The translations under genes and the position numbers were made by a program. From an uncultured Clostridia bacterium (GTDB taxonomy: Bacteria > Bacillota > Clostridia > Christensenellales > UBA1242), in NCBI GenBank assembly GCA_944377485.1, contig CALWFB010000006.1, positions 1-64,000 on the forward strand: 64,000 bases of DNA, in the 5' to 3' direction. The notes beneath the pieces are model-generated. The model made no database searches. It saw only the letters and a program-made list of their open reading frames with translations, and was not told the DNA's origin. Below are positions 51,690 to 61,600 of this stretch, piece after piece. The number at the start of each line of letters is the position of its first letter. The stretch's first letter is position 1.

Positions 51690-53123
51690 CTATTCATCTT
51701 TGAATATATCTTCTATTTCACTATTCTCCATTGGGGTCAACACGACATCTTTTTCTTTCTGCACTTTGCTCGTGTTTTTTGTATATAAATTATCCTTACC
51801 AGGCTCGTAGAATTGAGTAAATTCACTCTTCCACTTGATTGGAATTGTGCCTCGCATACCATTTCTATGTTTTGCAATCACTAAGGAATAGTCTAGTGCA
51901 TCATCAGAACTATCACTTGCATTTTCGCTAGCAACATCAGATATGAACATAACAATATCCGCATCTTGCTCGATACTTCCCGATTCTCTTAGGTCACTTA
52001 ATTGTGGAGTCTTGTCCGCACGCTTTTCGCTCTCACGATTGAGCTGTGATAAAAGTAGAATCGGAACGCCTAATTCTCGTGCCGCCAATTTTATGCTACG
52101 TGTCAATTCTGCTACTTCTTGCTGACGATTGCCGTCTTTGTTTGCTCTCTCACTTTTCATCAACTGTAAATAGTCGATTATTACCATATCTAGTCCTGAT
52201 TGAGCCTTCAATCTTCTACATTTTGATAATATTTCTGCTGGTGTAATAGTCGTTGTATCGTCTATATAGATATTTGAATTTTCAAGAATTTTCTTAGTTT
52301 CAAACAAAGTTGCCCAGACATTGTTGTCTTTTGTGCCGCCTTTTACAAAATCCATTGGCACACGTCCAGTCGAACATATAAAACGTTGTGCCACTTGAAG
52401 CGCCGACATCTCCAAGTCAAACATTGCAACATATTTATTATATTTTAAAGCAGAATTAATCGCAAAATTTACAGCCAAAGTTGTTTTACCAATACCTGGT
52501 CGAGCTGCGATGATAATGAGTTCACCTGGCTTAAAGCCATTAGTAATCTTGTCAAGGGTAGGAAATCCTGTCTTAACCCCCATATTTGCATTAGGGTCAA
52601 TTGAAATCTTTTCCATAAGGTCAATCGCTTCGTTGACTCCCTTTTTAATATGTTCAAGGTCATTTGTTCTTCTGGTTTGTGCAATATCAAAAATATACTT
52701 TTCCGCTCTCTCCAACACCTCTTTTGCAGAACCCAATTCAAATGCTTCATTGATTGTCTGTTGTGACGCTTCTATAATTTGACGCAAAATACTATCATTC
52801 CTAACAATGTCCATATAATACTTGTAATTTGCCGCACTTGGCACAAAATTCGTCAAATCAGTAATATAACCTAAACCACCCACTTCTTCGAGTTCGCCTT
52901 TTGTTTCAAGCACTTTGCTGACAGTAATATAGTCAATCGCTACATCTTTATAATAATTGTCTAACATCGCTTGATAAATTTTTTGATGTGTATTTGAATA
53001 AAAATCTTTTGCGTTGATGCTTGGAAAGACATCAGCACATGCGTCAATTGAAAGAAACAAACAACCTAGCAAACTTTGCTCCGCTTCCAAATCGTTAGGT
53101 AAAATCTTTGGTTTTTTATCCAT
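51690..53123 (-). CDS. dnaB: Replicative DNA helicase
   Basis: 477 aa. The N-terminal primase-interacting domain is residues 1-105 (LPNDLEAEQSLLGCLF). The RecA-like core has Walker A AARPGIGKTTLAVNFA (about 208-223), VIIDYLQLM (about 316-324, Walker B) and DLRESGSIEQDADIVMFI (about 375-392). It is the hexameric 5'-3' helicase that opens the fork. Start with AAAGGAGAAATT upstream. It is followed by yqeY and dtd and preceded by a small membrane protein. Confidence 0.97.
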   Translation of the reverse strand: MDKKPKILPNDLEAEQSLLGCLFLSIDACADVFPSINAKDFYSNTHQKIYQAMLDNYYKDVAIDYITVSKVLETKGELEEVGGLGYITDLTNFVPSAANYKYYMDIVRNDSILRQIIEASQQTINEAFELGSAKEVLERAEKYIFDIAQTRRTNDLEHIKKGVNEAIDLMEKISIDPNANMGVKTGFPTLDKITNGFKPGELIIIAARPGIGKTTLAVNFAINSALKYNKYVAMFDLEMSALQVAQRFICSTGRVPMDFVKGGTKDNNVWATLFETKKILENSNIYIDDTTTITPAEILSKCRRLKAQSGLDMVIIDYLQLMKSERANKDGNRQQEVAELTRSIKLAARELGVPILLLSQLNRESEKRADKTPQLSDLRESGSIEQDADIVMFISDVASENASDSSDDALDYSLVIAKHRNGMRGTIPIKWKSEFTQFYEPGKDNLYTKNTSKVQKEKDVVLTPMENSEIEDIFKDE

Positions 53124-53159
53124 AATTTCTCCTTTTTTAATCGTCTTTTAAAATTTAAT

Positions 53160-53411
53160 TTACTTAAAGACATCTTTTTTATCTTCAACTTCTACTTTGT
53201 TTTTCTTTTTTCTTCTTGCTATCAATTCTTCAATTAATACCGCAACACCCATTATCAACACAAAACATAAAATTTGTAATCCGTTTGAAGTTATAACATT
53301 TCTAGTTAAATAAGCAAATATAATCAAAAATGGCACACAACAAAGCATTGTTATAGCAATTCGTTTCGCTACTTTCATACCATTTTCATACATTTCATTG
53401 CGATTTTGCAT
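53160..53411 (-). CDS. 83-aa two-TM membrane protein
   Basis: Two TM segments (about 15-38, IAITMLCCVPFLIIFAYLT; about 45-64, GLQILCFVLIMGVAVLIEE) followed by a very basic stretch (ARRKKKNKVEVEDKKD) on the inside. No family recognised. The ATG overlaps the typA stop (TAATG), so it is coupled to typA and lies 36 bp ahead of dnaB. Confidence 0.65.
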   Translation of the reverse strand: MQNRNEMYENGMKVAKRIAITMLCCVPFLIIFAYLTRNVITSNGLQILCFVLIMGVAVLIEELIARRKKKNKVEVEDKKDVFK

Positions 53412-55231
53412 TATCCCTCCACGATTGGTTTTTTAGATTTTGCACGAAGTTGATGGTCCAAAATTGCCTTTCTAATTCTAATAGATTTAGGTGTCACCTC
53501 TACCAATTCATCATCTGCTATAAATTCAATCGCACCTTCTAGTGACAACTCTTGAATAGGAATTAGTTTAAGTGCTTCATCACTTGAACTGCTGCGAGTG
53601 TTTGTCAATTGTTTTTTCTTACATACGTTGACCACAATGTCATCACCCTTAGGATTTGAGCCAACGACTTGCCCCATATAGACTTTTTCACCAGGTCTAA
53701 CTAGTAATCGCCCTCTACCTTGTGCGTTAAAAAGTCCATAAGTGACAGCCTCTCCTGTTTCGTATGAGATAAGTGAACCAAAATTCCTTCCCTCAATCTC
53801 TCCCTTATATGGTTCATAGTCATAGAATACAGATGACATAACCCCTTCACCTCGTGTGTCGGTAAGCATCTGTGATTTATAACCAAATAATCCACGACTT
53901 GGCACCAAAAACTGCAAACGCATTCTGCTACCAATAGGTGACATGTCTAGCAACTCACCCTTCTTAACACCCATAGATTGCATAACTGTTCCAACCGCAT
54001 CTTCTGGCACGTCTAAAACGACCTTATCAATAGGTTCATATTTTATTCCATCAATTGTTTTAAATAATGCACGTGGCCTGCTAACTTGAAATTCATAACC
54101 ATCTCTACGCATGTTTTCAATCAATATTGATAGATGCATTTCCCCTCGACCTCTCACTTTGAATTGGTCAGCAGTGATGCCATCTTCGACTTGCAAAGAT
54201 AAGTCTTTAACGGCTTCCTTATATAATCTATCTTTTAGATGTCTACTGGTCACAAACTTCCCTTCTTTCCCTGCAAATGGACTATCATTGACCATAAAAG
54301 TCATTTCTACACTTGGTTCGCTAATCTTTACAAAAGGAATAGGTTTCATATCTGCATTCTCACTGGCAGTATCTCCAATAGTTATATCAGGAATGCCGGC
54401 AATACAAATTATATCTCCCGCTGTACCAACCTCAATTGGGTCTCGTTTTAACCCATTAAAATTGAAAATATTGACTACTTTACCTGAGTAGTGTTTGTTT
54501 TCATCAAAATAATTTGAAATATACAAAGTTTGGTTTAATTTGATTTTCCCTGTTTCGATTTTACCAACCGCAAGTTTTCCAAGATAATCGTTTTGCTCAG
54601 TAGATGATATCAACATCTGGAAAGGTGCATCAACATCCATACCAGGTGGGTCAATGTGATTGATAATAGCTTCAAAAAGCGGTTTCATATCTGTCCCTGG
54701 CTTTCTATAATCAGTGGTTGCCACTCCATTACGTGCAGAACAATAGATTATTGGGCTATCTAATTGTTCATCACTAGCATTGAGGTCAAGCATCAACTCC
54801 AACACTTCATCTGCAACTACATCTAGTCGAGCATCTGGTCTGTCGATTTTGTTAATAACTATAATTACTTTTAAATTAAGAGCCAACGCCTTTTCTAACA
54901 CAAATCTCGTCTGCGGCATAGGCCCTTCAAAAGCATCAACAACTAACAAAACGCCATCTACCATTTTAAGTACTCGTTCAACTTCCCCACCAAAATCAGC
55001 ATGTCCTGGTGTGTCAACAATGTTTATTTTAGTGTCATTATAATATGCAGAACAATTTTTTGACAGAATAGTAATACCCCTTTCTCTTTCTAGTGCATTG
55101 CTGTCCATTACTCTATCTTGAACTTCCTGATTATCACGAAAAATACCACCTTGTTTCAAAAGTGCATTTACCAAACTTGTTTTTCCATGGTCTACGTGTG
55201 CAATTATAGCAATATTTCTAATGTCTAACAT
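53411..55231 (-). CDS. typA: Ribosome-associated GTPase BipA
   Basis: 606 aa. G1 AHVDHGKTSLVNALL (about 11-25), G3 DTPGHADFGGEV (about 72-83), G4 VINKIDRPDARL (about 125-136), and G5-like YCSARNG. The order of domains (GTPase, beta-barrel, then two EF-G III/V-like domains, and the C-terminal BipA-specific part with SGSALS-like TRSSSSDEAL) fits BipA. It helps 50S assembly at low temperature. It ends by overlapping a small membrane protein gene. Confidence 0.96.
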   Translation of the reverse strand: MLDIRNIAIIAHVDHGKTSLVNALLKQGGIFRDNQEVQDRVMDSNALERERGITILSKNCSAYYNDTKINIVDTPGHADFGGEVERVLKMVDGVLLVVDAFEGPMPQTRFVLEKALALNLKVIIVINKIDRPDARLDVVADEVLELMLDLNASDEQLDSPIIYCSARNGVATTDYRKPGTDMKPLFEAIINHIDPPGMDVDAPFQMLISSTEQNDYLGKLAVGKIETGKIKLNQTLYISNYFDENKHYSGKVVNIFNFNGLKRDPIEVGTAGDIICIAGIPDITIGDTASENADMKPIPFVKISEPSVEMTFMVNDSPFAGKEGKFVTSRHLKDRLYKEAVKDLSLQVEDGITADQFKVRGRGEMHLSILIENMRRDGYEFQVSRPRALFKTIDGIKYEPIDKVVLDVPEDAVGTVMQSMGVKKGELLDMSPIGSRMRLQFLVPSRGLFGYKSQMLTDTRGEGVMSSVFYDYEPYKGEIEGRNFGSLISYETGEAVTYGLFNAQGRGRLLVRPGEKVYMGQVVGSNPKGDDIVVNVCKKKQLTNTRSSSSDEALKLIPIQELSLEGAIEFIADDELVEVTPKSIRIRKAILDHQLRAKSKKPIVEG

Positions 55232-55421
55232 ATCAAACCTCTTAATATTATTACTTAGTATAGATAATATAATAACATAGAATCAAAAAAATTGCAATAA
55301 AAGTATAAATAATAGCCCTATAAAAATTTCGAAAAACACCTTAAAAATAGTTGATTTTTTATTTTTTATTTGATAGCATTTTTATAAGTTGAATGTTTCA
55401 ACGGATAAAAAGGAGAAAAAT

Positions 55422-55706
55422 ATGAATACAATTAGCGCAGGGGAATTCATTAAACAGGTAGCAGAAGCGACCGGTTTTACTCAGACCCAAATCAAAACAA
55501 TCATGAATACAGCAGGCGAAAAGATTAAAGAAAATCTTAAAGCTGGTAAAGAAATGCATTTCATTGGATATTTTAATATCGGCATTAAAGCAAAAAAAGC
55601 TGGTGTTAAACTCAATCCATTTACTGGGGAGAAAGTTAAAGTTGCAGCTTGCAAAGTACCTACAATTAAACTTAGCGCATCTTTCAAACAATTGTTGAAA
55701 AAATAA
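55422..55706 (+). CDS. HU family DNA-binding protein
   Basis: 94 aa from the ATG at 55422, which has AAGGAGAAAAAT upstream; a non-ATG start at 55389 is rejected. TISAGEFIKQVAEATGFTQT at the N-terminus, GKEMHFIGYFNIGIKAKKA (about 48-66) for the beta arm start and NPFTGEKVKVAACKVPTIKLS (about 70-90) are HU/IHF motifs, with slight deviation (usual RNPxTG is LNPFTG). It compacts DNA as a dimer. Divergent from typA. Confidence 0.92.
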   Translation: MNTISAGEFIKQVAEATGFTQTQIKTIMNTAGEKIKENLKAGKEMHFIGYFNIGIKAKKAGVKLNPFTGEKVKVAACKVPTIKLSASFKQLLKK

Positions 55707-55708
55707 TT

Positions 55709-55732
55709 AAAACGGCTTTTGCCGTTTTTTTA
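55709..55732 (+). terminator. Terminator behind the HU gene
   Basis: AAAACGGC and GCCGTTTT around a TTTT loop, with a T-run after it (55710-55732). It lies 3 bp past the HU stop. Confidence 0.9.
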
Positions 55733-55951
55733 TTTTAAAAAATTAAATAAAATACAACTACAATTTATTAAATAATATTCAACAATTAAATTTAATAAAT
55801 ATTAGTTGCAATGATTTTTTATTCTCTTTATGATAATAAATTATTTAATTAATTACAAATTATAAAAATAGTAATATACAAGAAATATTACGATTTTTTA
55901 TAAATTTTTTAATATTTATTTTAATAATTGTTTTAAAATATAAATAAATAT
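55733..55951. other. AT-rich gene-free stretch
   Basis: About 220 bp between the HU terminator and the next promoter with no gene or convincing structured RNA. Only short repeats of ATTAAATTTAATAAAT type are seen. Confidence 0.4.
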
Positions 55952-55980
55952 TTGTTAAATTTAAATTAATTTGGTATAAT
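55952..55980 (+). promoter_or_regulatory. Promoter of the membrane-anchored N/Q-rich protein
   Basis: TTGTTA (55952-55957), exactly 17 bp, TATAAT (55975-55980), with the ATG at 56004 and AGGGGGT ribosome binding site. Confidence 0.75.
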
Positions 55981-56003
55981 ACTATTAAATTTAGGGGGTA
56001 AAT

Positions 56004-56765
56004 ATGTGGACAACCATTGCGATGTGGGGTGGAGTTGCAGGATTATTTATATCAATTTTTGCAGTTATAATTTTGTTTTTAACTAGAAAAAATATTTTAG
56101 ACATTTTAGATAAAGATGTCATTTTATTTGATAGAAATTTTGAGTTGAAAAAATCTGCCATCGAAGATGCTTTCAAATTGGTGGATGAAATTCAAGAAAA
56201 GGGTGAGCAAATCACTTTGAATAATGAATTCAAAATGAGAGCAAAAAAATGCTATAATGAATTGCTATGTGTAATCACTGATGTTCGTATAGCAGACGAA
56301 TTTTATAATATCGCTATTGATAACAATGAACAAGTTAGTGATACTCGAATTGCAAATTTCAAAATTTCATGTAGAAAAGACATTGGATTAAATGTAAAAA
56401 AAGCGAATGCAGTAAATCGTATTATTAAACAAAATGAAACTGGCACAGGAGCCAATGAAACAGTGTTAAGAGCAAAATCTATTAATGGCACAAATAATGG
56501 CAATACAAACAATAATTTAAATTCAAATATTACAAATCAAAACAATCCTTATCAACCAGGTTATACTGCCCAACCTACTCAGAATGTTAGACCTGCCCAA
56601 ACAAACACGACAGCTAATATTCAACCAAATTCTAATACTCAAACCACCAACCCATCTCAGTCTATACCTCAAACACAAACTTCTACTAATAAACCAAACC
56701 AAACAATAAAGCCAAATACCTCTTCTGCCAGTCAAACGACAACAACAAAAATAAATAAAAAATAA
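56004..56765 (+). CDS. Membrane-anchored protein with N/Q/T/P-rich tail
   Basis: 253 aa. N-terminal TM (about 9-29, GVAGLFISIFAVIILFLTR), then a helical cytoplasmic-type domain (about 30-140, with KKCYNELLCVITD and NFKISCRKDIGLNVKKA). From about 155 the sequence is low complexity: Asn/Thr/Gln/Pro with NGNTNNNLNSNITNQNN and QTTNPSQSIPQTQTS. No family. A strong RBS AGGGGG precedes the ATG. The tail resembles disordered linkers. Orientation of the tail relative to the membrane is not clear. Confidence 0.7.
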   Translation: MWTTIAMWGGVAGLFISIFAVIILFLTRKNILDILDKDVILFDRNFELKKSAIEDAFKLVDEIQEKGEQITLNNEFKMRAKKCYNELLCVITDVRIADEFYNIAIDNNEQVSDTRIANFKISCRKDIGLNVKKANAVNRIIKQNETGTGANETVLRAKSINGTNNGNTNNNLNSNITNQNNPYQPGYTAQPTQNVRPAQTNTTANIQPNSNTQTTNPSQSIPQTQTSTNKPNQTIKPNTSSASQTTTTKINKK

Positions 56766-56793
56766 AAAAGTGACATTAATTTGTCATTTTTTT
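56764..56793 (+). terminator. Terminator after the N/Q-rich protein gene
   Basis: AAGTGACA and TGTCATTTTTTT make a short stem with T-run, overlapping the stop codon region. Confidence 0.65.
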
Positions 56794-56917
56794 AATTTAT
56801 TAATTAAATATTAGCAAAAATAATTATAAATAAAATACTTTTTTATTTTATAAATTTATTTAACTATAAAAAAATAATTAATTTTATTTTATTATAAAAA
56901 TTAAAATATTAAAAATA

Positions 56918-57520
56918 TTATTTATTTTTAGTTGTATATTCGGTATTTAAATTATTTAAATATTTCATATAAACTTTTTTACAACTAAAATCTTTACCCA
57001 TCTTTAAATTTAATGAACAAACAAAATTTTTTAAAAATTCAAATTTTTCATTATAATTCATATCCTTCATATTTTCCGTTTCTTCGCATTCAAGAAAAAT
57101 ACCTAAATCTTTTACGACTTGAATTACCAATTCAAAATCTCCCAATTTATAGACAAAAGAATGATTTTTTAATTCGCACCAGCAATTTAGACCGCTCTTT
57201 AAAAATATTTCATTCGCCTTGCTAACATCGTCAATATTTACATTTAATTTATCCTCAGCAATAACATTACCATTTTTATCTAGTTTCTTATTTTTATATA
57301 CAATCTTTGCTATTGTCTTGTCATCAATTATTTCTCGTAAAATAAAAGATTTATCCATCAATTGGATATATTTTATCATTTTTATTTCTTCAAAACTGAA
57401 TTTAGAAAAATAAAAATCATTTATTCGATATTCTTCAATAAATGACCCGCCTTGACCACTCAATCTATCGACAATGGTTTCTAAATTATCAAATAATTGA
57501 ACTGTTATTTCTGTTTTCAT
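56918..57520 (-). CDS. CYTH-like (adenylate-cyclase/ThTPase fold) protein
   Basis: 200 aa. MKTEITVQL at the N-terminus has the place of the ExE start, GGSFIEEYRINDFYFS (about 25-40) resembles the DxYxF strand, and FVYKLGDFELVIQVVKDLGIFLECEE (about 122-147) matches the CYTH strands ending in LGxFxExE. Several of the usual basic ligands are absent, so substrate binding may differ. CYTH proteins act on triphosphates. No linked gene of known function. Confidence 0.55.
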   Translation of the reverse strand: MKTEITVQLFDNLETIVDRLSGQGGSFIEEYRINDFYFSKFSFEEIKMIKYIQLMDKSFILREIIDDKTIAKIVYKNKKLDKNGNVIAEDKLNVNIDDVSKANEIFLKSGLNCWCELKNHSFVYKLGDFELVIQVVKDLGIFLECEETENMKDMNYNEKFEFLKNFVCSLNLKMGKDFSCKKVYMKYLNNLNTEYTTKNK

Positions 57521-57557
57521 ATTTATATTATATCATAAAATGCATATGTAAAAAACA

Positions 57558-57592
57558 AAAAATAGCATTTTCATGCCATTTTTTTTATTTCT
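57558..57592 (-). terminator. Terminator after the YcxB-like pair
   Basis: AAATGGCAT and ATGCTATTT with a GAAA-type loop and a T-run on the minus strand, overlapping the end of the second YcxB-like gene. Confidence 0.65.
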
Positions 57593-58137
57593 CGCTTGGT
57601 CACATAGATGATACCTTCATCATTTAAATACTGTTCTATTTTATCACGTAGCAACTCAATTCTACCAGATAATTTCTCCTTTCTAACTACCACAAATTGG
57701 CTTTTGTCAAACACTATTACAAATCGTTCTTCATCTTCAAAACAAGCCGTAATGTTGTTTAAATCTAGCACCCTTTTACTAACTTCTTCATTTTCTTTAT
57801 AAAATGAAACTCTGCAACTATCATCGTCTATACTAACTACGCAATACTTATTTTCGGCAATATATTCATTGTATGTTTTTATAGCACTCTTTTTCCACAT
57901 CTTAGGCGAATAGAAATGATATATAATAACACCTATTGAAAGTAAGATTAATAAGATATCAAATATAATACTATCACCTAAAATTATATCTAATATCAAA
58001 GATATAATAGCGAACAATAAACATATTCCTAATAATACATATATTACTATATTTAATTTTTTATTTTTCTTTTTCGTTGTATATATAGTTCCAGCAATAT
58101 TGTCATCTAGACTGAATTCAAATCTTGATTCAAACAT
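57571..58137 (-). CDS. YcxB-like two-TM membrane protein, copy 2
   Basis: 188 aa. MFESRFEFSLDDNIAGTIYT at the N-terminus, TM1 about 27-50 (LNIVIYVLLGICLLFAIISL), TM2 about 54-73, then a cytoplasmic YcxB-like domain with YCVVSIDDDSCRVSFYKEN, LNNITACFEDEERFVIVFD and a final KIEQYLNDEGI. It is paralogous to the gene 6 bp upstream. YcxB proteins have unknown roles. The pair is probably co-transcribed with the giant surface protein. Confidence 0.7.
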   Translation of the reverse strand: MFESRFEFSLDDNIAGTIYTTKKKNKKLNIVIYVLLGICLLFAIISLILDIILGDSIIFDILLILLSIGVIIYHFYSPKMWKKSAIKTYNEYIAENKYCVVSIDDDSCRVSFYKENEEVSKRVLDLNNITACFEDEERFVIVFDKSQFVVVRKEKLSGRIELLRDKIEQYLNDEGIIYVTKREIKKMA

Positions 58138-58143
58138 TTTTAC

Positions 58144-58686
58144 CTACTTTTTACCATTGATATTTTTACTCATGCATTTTTCAAGAAAAGCCTTTAATTT
58201 ATCCACTCCACCTGTCAATTTATCCTTTCTGATACAGACAAATTCAACTTTATTGAATACGAGAACAAGTCTAGTACTATCTTCCAAAAAACTTGTCAAA
58301 GATTTCAGAGAGTGAACATTTTTAGCCTGTTCACTCTCATCTTTATACAAGGTCTCAGTGCATAACGAATTATCTATAACAATCTTCAAGTAGTCCATTT
58401 CATCTAATTTTTGCTGTTTATACGATTTCTTTTGCGAACGAACCAACGTGACAGGGATAATAAGATATACAATTTCTAAAACCACTAATGCCACAAGTAA
58501 AATGATGTCTAAAACATATGAATTTTTCATTACAATGTCTACAATTAACATTGCCACCATTGCTATCATCAAAATTGGAATCAAAACTGCGATTACTTTA
58601 TCCTGTTTTCTTTTTTGTGATTTGTACACATATTTTGCACATATCAAACTATCTTCAAGTTCAAATTTATATTTGCATTCAAACAT
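58144..58686 (-). CDS. YcxB-like two-TM membrane protein, copy 1
   Basis: 180 aa. MFECKYKFELEDSLICAKYV and the C-terminal LKSLTSFLEDSTRLVLVFNK and KLKAFLEKCM correspond residue by residue to the downstream copy. Two TM segments (about 30-50 and 55-77). It lies 8 bp after the giant protein's stop and 6 bp before copy 2. Tandem duplication is evident from the sequence. Confidence 0.7.
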   Translation of the reverse strand: MFECKYKFELEDSLICAKYVYKSQKRKQDKVIAVLIPILMIAMVAMLIVDIVMKNSYVLDIILLVALVVLEIVYLIIPVTLVRSQKKSYKQQKLDEMDYLKIVIDNSLCTETLYKDESEQAKNVHSLKSLTSFLEDSTRLVLVFNKVEFVCIRKDKLTGGVDKLKAFLEKCMSKNINGKK

Positions 58687-58694
58687 TCCGTCTC

Positions 58695-61600
58695 CTAAAT
58701 TTTGTCATTTACGCTATATTCTTCTTTCTTCTTCTTTCTGACAATTATAAATATGATAATTATAATTGCAATCAATAATATAGCACCTATCACAATCAAA
58801 ATAATTTGCCACAATTCTAATAGCACACGTTGTTCGGTAATGATAATAGTATTGACATTAGCACTCATTTGATTTAAATCAATCGTTATATTATCTCCCT
58901 GAACTTCATAATCAAGTTCTCCAGATTGCTCACCAGTCAACCAAATTGCACCTGTTAAACGTTCTTCATTAGGGATTGTCAAGTAAAGACTATTGCTAAT
59001 ATTCCTACTTATTCCATTCACTTCAAATCTTAACACATAACCAATTGAGAATATATTACTATTTGATAGATATCTAACTATGCTATCATATATGTTTACA
59101 TATTCATTTGTATCTGCATTTATGATGTCTACTCTAAGTGATGCATTGATAGGAATTAAACTAGCTAAACTCGGGTCGGTCAAACCTCGTCTATTTGTAA
59201 TCGTCACATCTCCAACTCCATCAATATGCGTAGACACACTATATGGATAAATGCTAGCTGTAATTGAAGTATTATTCAATTTATAGTTTTGTGCATCTGC
59301 GCCAATCAATGCGCTTTCAGAATTTATATTTACTTGTTTTTGTAGACCTATTGTTGAATCTACAAATTTAATATCAAGGTTATCAACAATCAGGCTGACA
59401 TCGTCATTTGACAATACTCCTTGCAAACTAATGTTTGCATCTTGACGTATTGTCACATCTGTTGTACCATCATAAACTTTATCATTAACTTGAATTCCAA
59501 GAATATTTAATTCTCGTTTCATGATTCTAATAGAATTCAAGAATGTGACTGTATCATTGTTTAAAGTAAAGTTATTGTTATATGTACCATAAGCAAGGTT
59601 AATCCCCGATAAAGTTATATTATAGAATATACTTTCATTTGCGATATTGATTGGAGTTTCTATACCATTGATAGTATAAGTAATATTTGCGGAATAGTTT
59701 TGAGTTAAAATGAACTGACTTCCTTCATAAGCAATAGTCATTGCTCCGTCCGTAAATACTAAATACTGCAATAATCTAGTTGCATCATAACTAGAACTTC
59801 CATCATATGTTTTTGTAAAAGTATCTGTCATGTTATACGAAACTGTAATTGCCCTAGGGACGATTACCAAACGAACTTTATAACCTAATTCGATACTACT
59901 GAGCCAAGAATATTCACCCGTATCATTAAATTGTATGCTAACATCATATTCACCTACATTTGTAGGATTTACTACTGCACCATTTCTATCATAATACGTA
60001 ATATTATACTCATTATTTTCATTCATCATGAAATTCAAAATAAATTCTGATGATTGAATATCATTATTAGAGGTTGCACCAACAGATAATTTTTGAGCTA
60101 CACCATTACCTCTATTATCACAGATAAATGTCGATGTGAAAATGTAAACACCATCTATATACTCAGCACCATTATATATAATTTGAGGTTGAACTTGTAA
60201 TTTAACCACAAGGTTTTCAATAAATCTTATGTCTATGCTCTGAATGTGTCCATCAGAATCACGTATGATTGAAATTCCATAAGTGTTTAAATCAGTACGA
60301 GTAGCGGTCTGAGAATCAATTAACAATTCACCAGCTTCATTATAGATTTTGAAATCGTTTATATAGAAGAAATCTCTATAATTTACATTATCAATAGTAT
60401 GGAAATTATAATTAATTCGGGTCTTACCCATGAACTGTAAATTGTTTATTAGATATGACTGTCCACCTGATGAATATATTTGAGCATCAAATCCAAACAT
60501 GTTATTATCATAGCTCATTTCAAAACGAGTGCTATCATTAACCTTGTAAAAGGATTCATCATCAATATTAGTTGTTAAAGTAATCTGCTTTTCTCCTACC
60601 AAATATCTATAATAAATTGGCAATTCTCCATCATCTGGGACATTTGCAATAATATCACTTATATTAAAACTAAATTTATATTGACCAGCAGTTTGTAGAC
60701 TTTCGAATGTATAATTTTGCGCCAACATATAAATCTCTGCCAGATACACACCTTTGCTCAAATCATATGATTCATTAGCATTAATAGAAATAGTGTTTAA
60801 TGTAATGTAGATATCAATGCTATCCAAATAATTGACCGTTTCGCCCTCTTGCAAAACGTGTTCTTCACCATTTGTTGTCACAATAATCTCGTATGTACTA
60901 TACTCACTAGGGTCAATACTAATGTCTCCTCTAATCAAAGTGACATCTGAATAATTTGAACTATTATTCACTAAGGAAATTTCCAAATAGGCATATTGTA
61001 TATAGAATGTGATTACTCCACCTTCTAAATAATAATTGCTAATATCAAATAAAGTGTCTTCATAAGTAGTACTTTCATTATAATAAATCTGTGTCAAATC
61101 ATAACTATAATAAGTGGTATTCGGATTGTATTCACTTGATGTATTTAACACATAACCATAGACCGGAGAATATGTATATAATTTCAAATAATTCAATGCC
61201 CAACTATCTTCTGAATAATGATATTCTTGATAAGTGTAAGTATTATAATATAAATTATCAAATCTAAAACCATTATTTTTGTTGGCATTCATCTGTATTT
61301 TCAAATTGTCATACATAGTAATCTGGTCAGAAACAATATTATTTACTAATACAGTAGGATTACCCCTATTGGCATTATCTATCACTATATTGACAGTATA
61401 TGAGTCATAACTCAATTTATATTTAAACTCTTCATTCTGACGCATATTTGGAATATTTAAACTCATACTGCTATGAGTATAACTAGGCGCTTCGTCCAAC
61501 ATCGTTGTCCAACCAAAAGCGGATAGTCCATTTGGAATATTCCCAGTCACAGATATTTGCACGTTGCTATTATATGGAATTGCGTCAAATAAAATTTGAT

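Noticed and set aside
43438-53123. Replication origin near gyrB/gyrA/dnaB
   Set aside because: No dnaA, dnaN or recF gene and no cluster of DnaA boxes (TTATCCACA) is seen; these genes alone do not mark an origin.
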